64,000 nt of DNA from the NCBI RefSeq assembly GCF_000738775.1, contig NZ_JPOC01000033.1, forward strand, positions 62,001 to 126,000. Reading direction: 5' to 3'. Of this stretch, positions 26,118 to 34,914 are shown in pieces. How positions within the stretch are numbered: position 1 is the stretch's first letter; every line of letters starts with the position of its first letter. This DNA comes from Prescottella defluvii. Lineage in GTDB: Bacteria; Actinomycetota; Actinomycetes; Mycobacteriales; Mycobacteriaceae. The translations under genes were made by a program, and so were the position numbers. The notes beneath the pieces were generated by a model that saw only the letters and a program-made list of their open reading frames with translations, was not told the DNA's origin and ran no database searches.

Positions 26118-26447
26118 CTACGCGGTAGGAGTGGCCCCTGCGAGGAGGCCGGGAGCTCGAGGTCGACGGCGGCCGGGAGCATCGGGATGTGAATGACGGC
26201 GGAACGCGCCCCGCAGGCGCTTCTCCTCGCCGGTCGGGCCGCGGGTGGTGCGGCCGAGCCCGAAGATCAGGTCGTCGGCGCGCCAGACGAGGACGAGCGC
26301 AGCGACGGCTGCGACGGCTACTACCAAGCCCGCCAACAGGGACGTGGTGTCGCCGGTGGACGCGATCCCCAACGCGAGAAGTGAGATGGCGGCCCACAAC
26401 AGCAGAAAGACCAGCACGTCCGTGCTGCGTCTCCAGCCATAGCCCAT
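26118..26447 (-). CDS. Hypothetical two-helix membrane protein
   Basis: 109 aa from ATG 26447. Two hydrophobic segments (VLVFLLLWAAISLLALGI and LLAGLVVAVAAVAALVLVW) are joined by a short loop; the C-terminal half is basic and Pro/Arg-rich. I recognise no family. It lies 62 bases upstream of the ABC ATPase gene in the same direction and may be its third component. The ribosome site is weak. Confidence 0.6.
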   Translation of the reverse strand: MGYGWRRSTDVLVFLLLWAAISLLALGIASTGDTTSLLAGLVVAVAAVAALVLVWRADDLIFGLGRTTRGPTGEEKRLRGAFRRHSHPDAPGRRRPRAPGLLAGATPTA

Positions 26448-26526
26448 GCCGCGGAGCCTATCCGAGGAGTCAGGACGGTCGGCACAGGTTCGTGCGCGAG
26501 TTTCGTCCTGGGTGATCACCGACCGC

Positions 26527-27213
26527 TCAGGCTGGTCCCGGTGCCGGCATCGGACCCGATCCGTCGCCGCCACGCGCCCAGCGCGGCAGGATGAAGATGC
26601 CCTCGGCCTCGATACACACGCCGTCGGGACCCGCCAGGTGGCCGGTGACGAAGGTCTTGACCCCCTCGACCCGGTCGACGCGTGCCTCGGCGTGGAGCTT
26701 GCCCAGCGGCGTCGGCCGCCGGTAGCGCAGCGTCAGGGTCGCGGTCATGCCCGGTGTGCCGGCAGCCTCCGCGGCCTCACCGAGAATCTGGTCCAGCACC
26801 AGAGCCGACACGCCGCCGTGGGTCAGGCCGGCCGGGCCCTCGTACGGCATCCCGAGGTGGAAGTCCGCCCAGACCAGTCCGTCGGGCTCGCGGTTCACGG
26901 TCAACGGCGGTGCGACGGCGTTGCGCAGGCCGGTCGCGGCGTTACCCCAGGTCCGCTTCGCGCCCGACGCGCCCCATCGCACACCGTACGAGGTGGGCCG
27001 GGTCTGCTTGCCCAGCAGTTCCTTGGCCGCCTCGATGTGTTCGCGGGCGCGGGCGATGTCCGCGGCCTCGACCTCGGTGGCGAGGGTCAGCTCGATCAGT
27101 TCACGGACGCTGTCGGTCAAGGGGCCGTAGAGGTCCGCCTCCCGGGCGATCTCGTCGTCGGTCGCCCCGTCGTAGACGTAGAGGAGCTTCTGCTGCTCGG
27201 TCGAATCGGTCAC
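26527..27213 (-). CDS. PaaI-type hotdog thioesterase
   Basis: Acyl-CoA thioesterase-like protein (228 aa). The hotdog core is in the C-terminal half: GPAGLTHGGVSALVLDQILG holds the HGG motif, followed by TATLTLRYRRPTPLGKLHAEA. The N-terminal 80 residues are helical and extra to the fold, typical of an actinobacterial subgroup. GTG 27213 with GGAGTGAGG upstream. No partner gene defines its acyl substrate. Confidence 0.85.
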   Translation of the reverse strand: MTDSTEQQKLLYVYDGATDDEIAREADLYGPLTDSVRELIELTLATEVEAADIARAREHIEAAKELLGKQTRPTSYGVRWGASGAKRTWGNAATGLRNAVAPPLTVNREPDGLVWADFHLGMPYEGPAGLTHGGVSALVLDQILGEAAEAAGTPGMTATLTLRYRRPTPLGKLHAEARVDRVEGVKTFVTGHLAGPDGVCIEAEGIFILPRWARGGDGSGPMPAPGPA

Positions 27214-27284
27214 ACTGCCTCACTCCCACTACGGAACCACCACGCGACATGCATCATGCACGTGATGTGAGCGACGCGAACGAC

Positions 27285-27333
27285 CGCCCCGGGGCTCGGG
27301 CCCGTACGAGGGCCGTGCCCGAGGCCCCGGGCG
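27285..27333 (-). terminator. GC-rich hairpin after the first flavohaemoprotein gene
   Basis: Arms 27285-27301 and 27317-27333 are near-complementary (one slipped base in the C/G runs) around a 15-base loop. It starts eight bases after the stop of the flavohaemoprotein on the minus strand. Confidence 0.65.
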
Positions 27334-27340
27334 CTCCCCG

Positions 27341-28540
27341 TCAGTCGAAGCCCAGCCAGGAATCCGGGGCGAACACCTCGTAGTGGATGTTCTCGGGACG
27401 GACCCCCTTCACGACCGCGATCTTGCGGACCTGCCGCATGAACTGGGGCGATCCGCACAGGTACACGTCGGCGTTGCGGTCCCAGTCGTGCCGGCGCAAC
27501 TGGGCGATCCCCTGCCCGAGGTCATCGGCGTAGAAGGTCTCGATCGACGCCCGGCCCGAGTACGCACTCAGCAGTTCCTGGACCTGGCCACGGTGTCCGA
27601 AGGACGCCTCGTCCCTGTCGATGTGGAACACGTGCACCGGGCGGGTGTCCTCCTCCTCGACCAACCGCTGGAGGACGGCGACCGTGAGCGCGGAACCCAC
27701 GCCGGACGAACCGAGCACGATCGGGCCGTCGGCCGGAATCGGATACGTAGTGCCCGCCGGGATCGACACCACGAGGGGGTACCCGACACCGACCTCGGCG
27801 ATCAGTTTGGTCGACACCCGGCCGCCCGGCACCGCGCCGACGGTGAACTCCCAGGTGCCCGGGTCCCTCCCCTTCATCGCGGTGTACTGACGGATCTGGC
27901 GACTGCCGTCCTCGTAGATCACCGAGACGGAGATGTACTGACCGGCCTCGAACCGATTCATCGGGGAGTGCTCGTCGCCGGCGAGGGTGAACGTCCACAC
28001 ATCGGGGGCGATCTCGCGGCGCTCGACGACCGTGAGTGCGGACCAGATCTGTCCGGTGCGCACCCCGGCCCGCTCGTACATCCCGGCCTCCTGCCGGATG
28101 AGCGAGTTGGCCATGAGCCAGTACACCTCGTCCCACGCCGCTGCGACCTCCGCTGTCACCGCGTCCCCGAGAACCTCGACGATGGCCTTGAACAGCGCAC
28201 GATGCACCAGATCGTAGTGCACCGGAGCGATGCCCAACGATGCGTGTTTGGCGGCGATTCGCGACATGACGTGGTCGATCGGCGGGGCATCCTCGGTGAC
28301 CAGCAGGGTCGCGAAGGCCGCGATCGCTCCGGCCAATGCCTTCTGCTGCTCTCCGCTCTCCTGGTTGGTCTGGTTGAAGAGGTCCTTCTCCAGCGTCGGG
28401 AGGCTGTCGAACAGATTCTTGTAGAAGACACTGCTGATCCGACCCAGATGGGCCCCCACCACGGGCAGGGTCGCCTCGATGACGGGCAGGGACGCAGGCG
28501 AAAGGAGCGATGAGTTCGGCGCAACCACAGCTTCGGACAT
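27341..28540 (-). CDS. hmp: Flavohaemoprotein (nitric oxide dioxygenase-like), copy 1
   Basis: Globin plus FAD/NAD reductase (399 aa), expected to oxidise NO to nitrate in the cytoplasm. In the globin domain Tyr40 (B10, VFYKNLF), a Gln pair at E7 (EQQKALAG) and proximal His99 (AAKHASLG) are intact. The reductase has the FAD motif RQYTAM and CGSPQFM. The NAD(P) phosphate loop reads VLGSSGVGSALTVAV, which departs from the usual GGVGxTP form. The ATG at 28540 overlaps the stop of the unknown gene 28540-28947 by one base (TGATG). Identity with copy 2 is only moderate, so the pair is old. Confidence 0.92.
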   Translation of the reverse strand: MSEAVVAPNSSLLSPASLPVIEATLPVVGAHLGRISSVFYKNLFDSLPTLEKDLFNQTNQESGEQQKALAGAIAAFATLLVTEDAPPIDHVMSRIAAKHASLGIAPVHYDLVHRALFKAIVEVLGDAVTAEVAAAWDEVYWLMANSLIRQEAGMYERAGVRTGQIWSALTVVERREIAPDVWTFTLAGDEHSPMNRFEAGQYISVSVIYEDGSRQIRQYTAMKGRDPGTWEFTVGAVPGGRVSTKLIAEVGVGYPLVVSIPAGTTYPIPADGPIVLGSSGVGSALTVAVLQRLVEEEDTRPVHVFHIDRDEASFGHRGQVQELLSAYSGRASIETFYADDLGQGIAQLRRHDWDRNADVYLCGSPQFMRQVRKIAVVKGVRPENIHYEVFAPDSWLGFD

Positions 28541-28947
28541 CAGATCGTCACGACCTTTCGAGACCAATGAACAACAGCAGACAATCCGTCACCGACCCCC
28601 TGGTGGAAGGCGACCTGCACGGACGAGTCGGACACCCCTTCATGGAATCGCGGACCGAACCTGTCCTCGAGGGTGAGGACCAGGCGAGCGACCGGCCCCG
28701 AGACGTCGGCCGCGCCGGCATGGGAGTGATAGAGGGCGTCGGATTCCTGATACACCTCCAGGACGCCCTTCAAGTAGTACTGAAGTTCCAAGGCCTCCAG
28801 ATACGCGGCCAGTTCGTTCGTACCCGAACCCCAGGCCTCCGTCTCACGGATCAGGGAATCGATTTCACGGGATGTCGCGAAAGGTTCGTATCGAAGGGAT
28901 TCACGATGATCCGAATCCGCACCCACCCCAGACCGGGTCAGGGTCAT
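28540..28947 (-). CDS. Unknown small protein translationally coupled to flavohaemoprotein copy 1
   Basis: 135-aa soluble acidic protein that I do not recognise. The ATG at 28947 has GAAGGG eight bases upstream; a TTG ten codons earlier is possible. The centre is helical (SREIDSLIRETEAWGSG, LAAYLEALELQYYLKGVLEV), followed by VARLVLTLEDRFGPRF. No cysteine-based metal site and no membrane segment. The stop overlaps the flavohaemoprotein start (TGATG), which strongly suggests equal synthesis and a related job in NO or oxygen handling. Confidence 0.7.
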   Translation of the reverse strand: MTLTRSGVGADSDHRESLRYEPFATSREIDSLIRETEAWGSGTNELAAYLEALELQYYLKGVLEVYQESDALYHSHAGAADVSGPVARLVLTLEDRFGPRFHEGVSDSSVQVAFHQGVGDGLSAVVHWSRKVVTI

Positions 28948-29009
28948 CTCTCCAGCCCTTCGTTCGCTGCCACACAAGAGGTTCCGTCACTACGGGAAAG
29001 CGCTCGACA

Positions 29010-29053
29010 GAACACGGGTGGGGCCATGTCGAAACGGCCCCACCTTCGTGTTC
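29010..29053 (-). terminator. Hairpin terminator after flavohaemoprotein copy 2
   Basis: Arms 29010-29025 and 29036-29053 pair over 16 bp with a two-base bulge and a ten-base loop, 16 bases past the stop. It separates the second flavohaemoprotein from the coupled small gene-flavohaemoprotein unit. Confidence 0.8.
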
Positions 29054-29068
29054 AGACGTATCGAGTTC

Positions 29069-30229
29069 TCAGGATCGGAGCCAGGAATCCGGCCCGAACA
29101 CCTCGTAGTGGACGCGGGACTCGGCGACGCCGGCCACGTCGAGCAGCTTGTGGGTGGCCTCCACGAAGTCCACCGAGCCACAGATGAGGGCGTTGTCGGA
29201 GTCCTCGAACTCGAGGCCCTCGATCGCGCGCGCGAAGGTGTCGTCGGAGTCCGAGTAACAGAAGATGTGCTGCCCGCCCAGCTTCTCGACGAGATCCACG
29301 GTCGTCTCCGCGAAGGCGTGCGATGCGCTGTCCTGGTCGGCATGGACCACGACGACCGGATTGGCGCGGCCCTGGGCGACCATGCCGCCCAGAATCCCGA
29401 CGAACGGAGCGTTGCCGATCCCCTTGGACAGCAGGAATACCCGGCCGTCACCCGCGGGCAGGCCGACGTCACCGAAGGGCGACGACGCGATCACCGTGGA
29501 TCCTGCGACGACGTGGTCGTGCACGAAATTGGACACCTCGCCGCGCGGATCGCTCGTGTCCCGCTTGACCGCAACCTCGATCCGGCCGGCGCCGAAGTCG
29601 ACGATGGAGTACTGGCGGAGCTGACGAGCGCCGTCGGGAAGTTCCACTCCGAGCGACAGGTACTGGCCGGGAACGGGCTCGTGGAAGCCGGTGGCGTCGA
29701 GGACGAGTGACACGACGTCCTCGGTACGCCTGACGACCTCGAGGACCTGCACCTCCCGGAGCACCGTGTCGGGGTCGACGTCGGCCTCCTTGTAGAGCTG
29801 CTTCTCCGCATCGATCAAGGCGTTGGCCAGGAGCCAGTACACGGCGTCCCAGGCCTCCGCGACTTCAGGGGTCACCGCGTCGCCGAGGACCTCCACGATG
29901 GCCTCGAACAGGAAGGTGTGCACCACGTCGTACTGGGTTTCACGGACGCCGAGCGACGCATGCTTGTGCGCGATCCGACCGATCGTCGCGCGCGGATCCT
30001 CCCCTGTCTCCGAGATCAGCAGCGACGCGAAATTGGCGATGGAACCGGCCAGTGCCTTCTGTTGTTCGCCCCGCGCCTGGTTGCTCCTGTTGAACACGTC
30101 GCGTTCGAGCGTCGGAGCCGCATCGAACAGCTTGGTGTAGAACAGCCCGGTGATGGCGCCGATGTTCTCGCCGACCACGGGCAGCGTCGCACGGATCACT
30201 TCGGCATGCTTGTCCGACAACAGTTGCAC
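29069..30229 (-). CDS. hmp: Flavohaemoprotein (nitric oxide dioxygenase-like), copy 2
   Basis: 386 aa with the same domain order as copy 1. Globin: Tyr31 (LFYTKLF), EQQKALAG and proximal His90 (AHKHASLG). Reductase: RQYSIV for FAD, SKGIGNAPFVGIL for NAD(P) and CGSVDFV near the end; this NAD site is closer to the classical form than that of copy 1. Starts at GTG 30229, with GGGGAGAG about 12 bases upstream. The 126-base gap to ctpE (30230-30355) probably holds its promoter; I could not identify an NO-regulator site there. Confidence 0.92.
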   Translation of the reverse strand: MQLLSDKHAEVIRATLPVVGENIGAITGLFYTKLFDAAPTLERDVFNRSNQARGEQQKALAGSIANFASLLISETGEDPRATIGRIAHKHASLGVRETQYDVVHTFLFEAIVEVLGDAVTPEVAEAWDAVYWLLANALIDAEKQLYKEADVDPDTVLREVQVLEVVRRTEDVVSLVLDATGFHEPVPGQYLSLGVELPDGARQLRQYSIVDFGAGRIEVAVKRDTSDPRGEVSNFVHDHVVAGSTVIASSPFGDVGLPAGDGRVFLLSKGIGNAPFVGILGGMVAQGRANPVVVVHADQDSASHAFAETTVDLVEKLGGQHIFCYSDSDDTFARAIEGLEFEDSDNALICGSVDFVEATHKLLDVAGVAESRVHYEVFGPDSWLRS

Positions 30230-30355
30230 TGAAATGGCTCTCCCCTTTATCCCGACCGAAAATCCATTGGTCCTGTCGTTCCTGCGCGCTGGACTCTACG
30301 ACAGCGATCACCGAATTTGTCGGGATTGCACAACATACGTTCGAGCGGGCGGCGA

Positions 30356-32827
30356 TCAGGCTCCGTGGACGCCGGGAAGGTCGCCGCTCGACGCGAACAG
30401 ACGCCGATGCTCCCCGTGAATTCGGCCGGTCACCCACCATGCGATCTCGACCAGCACGACACCGACGAGCCCGATCGTGAGCGCGCCGGTCGTGGCCGCC
30501 ACGTTGGAGGGATCGAGCTTGAAGAACTCGCGGGTGAAGTCGAGCCCGAACAGGACGACATATCCGAGCACCGAACCGGCGAGCAGCACGATCTTCCACC
30601 ACGTGTAGGGGCGGGCGACCACCGCCAGCACCCACAGCGCGATCATGATCAGGGTGATGAGCGCAGTGGTGCCGGCCTGCTCCACCTGCTGTTCGGTGGC
30701 CTCCGGTCCCGCGTACGCGAGCAGGTACGACACGTACGTCGCGACACCGATGATGACGCCGGACGGGATCGCCAACCGCATGACCCGCCCGACGAAACCG
30801 CTACGGGCCCTTTCATTGTTCGGCGCGAGCGACAGGATGAACGCCGGGATACCGATCGTGAACCAGGCCGCGATCGTCACGTGCCGCGGCAGGAACGGGT
30901 ACGGCAGCGGATCGAAGCCGAAGATCTGCGCCAGCACACCGGAGATCCCGATGAGGAAGGCGAGCAGGACCGAGTACACGGTCTTGGTCAGGAACAGATT
31001 CGACACGCGCTCGATGTTGCCGATCACCCGACGGCCCTCGCCAACGACGTACGGCAGCGTCGCGAACTTGTTGTCCAGCAACACGATCTGAGCCACGGCA
31101 CGGGTCGCGGGGCTGCCGGAGCCCATCGCGACTCCGATGTCGGCGTCCTTGAGCGCGAGCACGTCGTTGACGCCGTCCCCCGTCATCGCGACCGTGTGCC
31201 CGCGGGACTGCAGCGCGGACACCATCGCCCGCTTCTGGTCGGGTCGCACCCGACCGAACGTGGTGGACTCGTCGAGGGTGTCGGCGAGCTTCTCGGGATC
31301 CTCCGGCAGCTTGCGCGCGTCGATCGCCCGGTCGCCGCCGGGCAGTCCCAGCGAGCCCGCCACGGCACCGACGGACACCGCGTTGTCACCCGAGATGACC
31401 TTGACGTCCACCTTCTGGCTCGCGAAGTACTCGAGGGTCTCGCGGGCGTCTGGGCGCACCTTCTGGTCGAGGACCACGAGGGCACGTGGGGTGACGACTC
31501 CGGGCGCGTCCGGGGCGTCGACCGCTCGATCGCTGCTGCCGAGCAGCAGCACGCGCAGGCCCTGGGCGCCGATCTCCTCGGCCTGCCGGGCCATGTCGCT
31601 GTCGGGGTCGAGCAGGACGTCGGGGGCGCCGAGCAGCCAGTTGCCATTGTTGCCGTACGACTGGCCGCTCCACTTCTTCGCGGACGAGAACGGCGCCACC
31701 GCTGTGGGTTCCCAGCCCGGATCGTCGGACAGTGCCTCCTTGATCGCGAGCATGCTCGCGTTGGGGCGCGGATCGTCCGCCGCCATCGCCGCGAGGGCGC
31801 GCGCCGACTGGGTGTCGTCCGGTCGGGCGGTGCGCACCTCCGACAGTCGCATGCCGTTCTCGGTGAGCGTGCCGGTCTTGTCGGCGCACACGACGTCGAC
31901 TCGGGCCAGACCCTCGATGGCCGGTAGCTCCTGGACCAGGCACTGCCGCTTACCGAGCCGGACCACGCCGACGGCGAAGGCGATCGACGTCATCAGGACC
32001 AGTCCCTCGGGGACCATCGGCACGAGTGCGGCGACCATGCCGTTGAGCGCGGGACCGATGTCCTGACCGCTCGAGAACAGCTGGTTGTAGATGATGAGCA
32101 GACCCGCCGGAATCATCAGGTAGGTGATGAACTTGAGGATCTTGTCGATGCCCGAGCGCAGTTCGGAATGCACCAGTGTGAACTTGCTGGCTTCCTCGGC
32201 AAGCTTCGCGGCGTACGCGTCCCGGCCCACCTTGGTCGCGCGGTAGGCGCCGCTGCCGGCGACGACGAAGCTGCCCGACAGCACCTGTGCACCGGCGGGC
32301 TTGTGCACCGCGTCGGCCTCACCGGTGAGCATGGACTCGTCCACCTCGAGGGCCGATGCCTCGACGACGCTGCCGTCGACCACGATCTGGTCGCCGGGAC
32401 CGAGCTCGATGATGTCGTCGAGCACCACGTCCTTCGGCGCCACCGCCGCCGTCGCGCCGTCGCGGCGCACCATCGGCTTGGCCTGGCTCACGATCGCCAG
32501 CTGATCGAGTGTTCGTTTGGCGCGCAGTTCCTGGATGATGCCGATCCCGCTGTTGGCGACGATCAGCAGACCGAACATCCCGTCCACGATCGAACCGGTC
32601 GACAGCACGATGATCAGCAGGACACCGAGAATCGCGTTGATCCGGGTGAACACGTTCGCGCGGACGATGTCCTTGACCGAACGACTCGCTCGGTCGGGAA
32701 CGTCGTTGGTCTGCCCGTTCGCAACCCTGGTCGCCACCGCATCGGCCGTGAGACCGTTCTCGATGTACCGGGGATCGGTCTCGAGGGTGCCGACAGCGCC
32801 GCCTTCGGTGGGGTCGTCCGTTGCCAT
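30356..32827 (-). CDS. ctpE: P-type cation-transporting ATPase CtpE
   Basis: Inner-membrane P-type ATPase (823 aa). Phosphorylation motif DKTGTLTEN, hinge [18 protein letters not shown], actuator motif LTGEAD and [10 protein letters not shown] in helix 4 are all intact. In mycobacteria CtpE has been linked to calcium uptake. Position between the Rv0906-like gene and Rv0909-like gene in order and strand agrees with M. tuberculosis Rv0908. ATG 32827 is the likeliest start; a GTG 12 codons upstream is in frame. Confidence 0.92.
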   Translation of the reverse strand: MATDDPTEGGAVGTLETDPRYIENGLTADAVATRVANGQTNDVPDRASRSVKDIVRANVFTRINAILGVLLIIVLSTGSIVDGMFGLLIVANSGIGIIQELRAKRTLDQLAIVSQAKPMVRRDGATAAVAPKDVVLDDIIELGPGDQIVVDGSVVEASALEVDESMLTGEADAVHKPAGAQVLSGSFVVAGSGAYRATKVGRDAYAAKLAEEASKFTLVHSELRSGIDKILKFITYLMIPAGLLIIYNQLFSSGQDIGPALNGMVAALVPMVPEGLVLMTSIAFAVGVVRLGKRQCLVQELPAIEGLARVDVVCADKTGTLTENGMRLSEVRTARPDDTQSARALAAMAADDPRPNASMLAIKEALSDDPGWEPTAVAPFSSAKKWSGQSYGNNGNWLLGAPDVLLDPDSDMARQAEEIGAQGLRVLLLGSSDRAVDAPDAPGVVTPRALVVLDQKVRPDARETLEYFASQKVDVKVISGDNAVSVGAVAGSLGLPGGDRAIDARKLPEDPEKLADTLDESTTFGRVRPDQKRAMVSALQSRGHTVAMTGDGVNDVLALKDADIGVAMGSGSPATRAVAQIVLLDNKFATLPYVVGEGRRVIGNIERVSNLFLTKTVYSVLLAFLIGISGVLAQIFGFDPLPYPFLPRHVTIAAWFTIGIPAFILSLAPNNERARSGFVGRVMRLAIPSGVIIGVATYVSYLLAYAGPEATEQQVEQAGTTALITLIMIALWVLAVVARPYTWWKIVLLAGSVLGYVVLFGLDFTREFFKLDPSNVAATTGALTIGLVGVVLVEIAWWVTGRIHGEHRRLFASSGDLPGVHGA

Positions 32828-32905
32828 GACACGAAGGCTATTCCAACCCGGACCGTTTGCCACAGACGGTTCGCGGCGCGCCCGCTGCGGTCCACGCTGG
32901 GAGGG

Positions 32906-34003
32906 CTACCCCAGTTCCTGCCACCACGCGTTCCGGGCGGGCGGACGGAGGCCGTCGACGCGTTGCCCCACCATCGGCACCGCCATCGTGACTCCGGCCG
33001 CCGTGGCCGCGGCCGCGACCCGGGCGATCGGCTCGCCCCACGGGTGGAAGGCGAGGTTGAACGTGGCCCAGTGGATGGGGATCAACAGCCCGCCCCCCAG
33101 GTCGAGGTGGGTCCGCACCGCCTCCTCCGGGTTCATGTGGATGTCGGGCCAGCGCTCGTCGTAGGCGCCGACCGGCAGCAGCGTGACGTCGAACGGCCCG
33201 TACGCGCGGCCCAGATCCGCGAACCGCGGCGTGTAGCCGGAGTCGCCGCCGAAGAACACCTTCCGGCGCGGCCCGGCGATCACCCAGGACGCCCACAAGG
33301 TCGTGTCCCGGGCGATCCCCCGCCCCGAGAAGTGCCGGGCCTCGGTGCAGGTGAGGGTCAGTCCGGCGACCTCGGCCTGTTCGTCCCAGTCGAGTTCGAC
33401 GATCCGTTCGTCCGGGACGTTCCAGCGTCGCAGGTGCGCCCCGACGCCGAGCGGCACCACGAACACGGTCTCCTGCGTGCGGGCGAGGGCGGTGACGGTG
33501 GCCTGGTCGAGGTGGTCGTAGTGGTCGTGGGAGATCACCACGGCATCGATCGCAGGGAGGTCCGCCAACGACATCGGCACTGGATGCATACGTGCCGGAC
33601 CCACCACGGACGACGGCGAAACCCGTTCGCTCCATACAGGATCCGCCAGTACACGGCGGCCGTCGACCTCGACGAGCACACTCGAGTGCCCGAACCAGGT
33701 CACCGCGAGCTCGCCCGCGGCGGCCGGGGCGAGCGGCGTCGCCAGTGGAATCTCGCGGCGCGGGCGTCCCGTCGTTCCGCGGGTGAGGAACGCCTTCGCC
33801 AGGCCCGACTGCGAGCCCGCGGGCAGGGACGAGCTGGGATCGGAGTTGTGGAACCGACTGTCGCGGTATCGCGGTGACGCCGCCGCGTACGGCTTGATCG
33901 CGGCGCGCGACGCACCCAGCGCCGGCACCGTCCCCCACGCCGCCCGTGCCACCAATCCCGCGCCTGCGGCCGCTGCCGCGACCAGGACACTCCTGCCGAT
34001 CAT
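32906..34003 (-). CDS. Metallo-beta-lactamase-fold hydrolase (Rv0906-like)
   Basis: 365-aa metallohydrolase related to the NAPE-PLD/UlaG-type group. The metal motif is VISHDHYDHLD, with ARHFSGRG, GGDSGYTP and PIHWATFNL as later ligands. An N-terminal hydrophobic stretch (VLVAAAAAGAGLVARAAWG) suggests export or membrane anchoring. ATG 34003 has GAGAGGGA upstream. It sits 32 bases after echA6 and before ctpE, the same order as Rv0905-Rv0906-(Rv0907)-Rv0908; the Rv0907 beta-lactamase-like gene is missing. Confidence 0.88.
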   Translation of the reverse strand: MIGRSVLVAAAAAGAGLVARAAWGTVPALGASRAAIKPYAAASPRYRDSRFHNSDPSSSLPAGSQSGLAKAFLTRGTTGRPRREIPLATPLAPAAAGELAVTWFGHSSVLVEVDGRRVLADPVWSERVSPSSVVGPARMHPVPMSLADLPAIDAVVISHDHYDHLDQATVTALARTQETVFVVPLGVGAHLRRWNVPDERIVELDWDEQAEVAGLTLTCTEARHFSGRGIARDTTLWASWVIAGPRRKVFFGGDSGYTPRFADLGRAYGPFDVTLLPVGAYDERWPDIHMNPEEAVRTHLDLGGGLLIPIHWATFNLAFHPWGEPIARVAAAATAAGVTMAVPMVGQRVDGLRPPARNAWWQELG

Positions 34004-34035
34004 CGCCGTCCCTCTCCCCCACCCGATCTGCTGAC

Positions 34036-34767
34036 TCACCGGCCCCGGAACTCCGGTGCACGCTTCTGCGCACGGGCCGCGCGGGCCTCCTGTGCGTCGT
34101 CGCTGCCCCAGGCCGCGAACAACGCGGCGAGCTGCTCCTCGGTCTGCGGCTCGCGGGTCCCGTCGTCGTTGAACACCATCTTGAGGTGACGCACCGACAG
34201 CGGTGCGAGCTCCGCGATGGTGCGCGCCCACTCCTGTGCGGCGACGAGGTCACCGACCTTGTTCGCCAGTCCGCGTGCGAAAGCCTCGTCCGCCGAGAGC
34301 ATCTCGGCACCGAGCAGCATCGTCCGGGCCGGCCCTCCACCGACGAGCGACACCAACCGGCGCACCGTCCACTTGTCCACCGTGATGCCGAGCTTCGCTG
34401 CCGGGATCCCGAACCGCGCCTCGGGTGCGACCACGCGCAGATCCGACGCGAGCGCGAGCTGGGTGCCAGCTCCGATCGCGGGGCCGTTGATCGCGGCGAT
34501 CACCGGGATCGGCACGGAATCGATGGTGTGCAGCATCTCGAGCAGCGTGTCGGTGAATCCCTCGGCGTAGACGTCGCCGGACAAGTCGGCACCCGCGCAG
34601 AACGCGGTGCCCTGGCCGGTGAGCACGACGACGCGGGCCTCTTCCGCGACCGCCTTCTCCAGGCCCTCGCGGAGCGCGATGCACAACTCGGAGTTGAGGG
34701 CGTTGCGTCGATCCGGACGCTGCAGCTCGAGCGTGACTACGTGGCCGTCACGGCTGGTCCCGATCAT
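34036..34767 (-). CDS. echA6: Enoyl-CoA hydratase-family protein EchA6
   Basis: Crotonase-fold protein (243 aa, same length as M. tuberculosis EchA6 as I recall). [54 protein letters not shown] and a C-terminal NDDG and AWGSDDAQEA pattern follow Rv0905 closely. EchA6 has been described as an acyl-CoA-binding protein of mycolate metabolism without hydratase activity; I infer the same here. It is divergent from the flavin monooxygenase across a 147-base gap. Confidence 0.88.
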   Translation of the reverse strand: MIGTSRDGHVVTLELQRPDRRNALNSELCIALREGLEKAVAEEARVVVLTGQGTAFCAGADLSGDVYAEGFTDTLLEMLHTIDSVPIPVIAAINGPAIGAGTQLALASDLRVVAPEARFGIPAAKLGITVDKWTVRRLVSLVGGGPARTMLLGAEMLSADEAFARGLANKVGDLVAAQEWARTIAELAPLSVRHLKMVFNDDGTREPQTEEQLAALFAAWGSDDAQEARAARAQKRAPEFRGR

Positions 34768-34914
34768 GTGGATCCACTCGCTTTCTCGGATGCGGAGGTG
34801 GTGCGCCCCGAACAGTACCTGTCACGCAGCATCCACAGACAAAACGAGTTCGCTGGAACAACGGACCCGTCGGAGGCGTTGCGGCAGATTCAGGCTATTC
34901 CAGATCGGAGGGCG

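Noticed and set aside
27341-30229. Flavohaemoprotein pair as a recent tandem duplication
   Set aside because: Amino-acid identity is only moderate, the NAD loop differs, and a terminator plus an unrelated gene separates them; an old duplication or separate acquisition is more likely.
30356-33877. Long plus-strand frames antisense to ctpE and the metallo-hydrolase
   Set aside because: Mirror-image coding bias only; no motifs and no ribosome sites.
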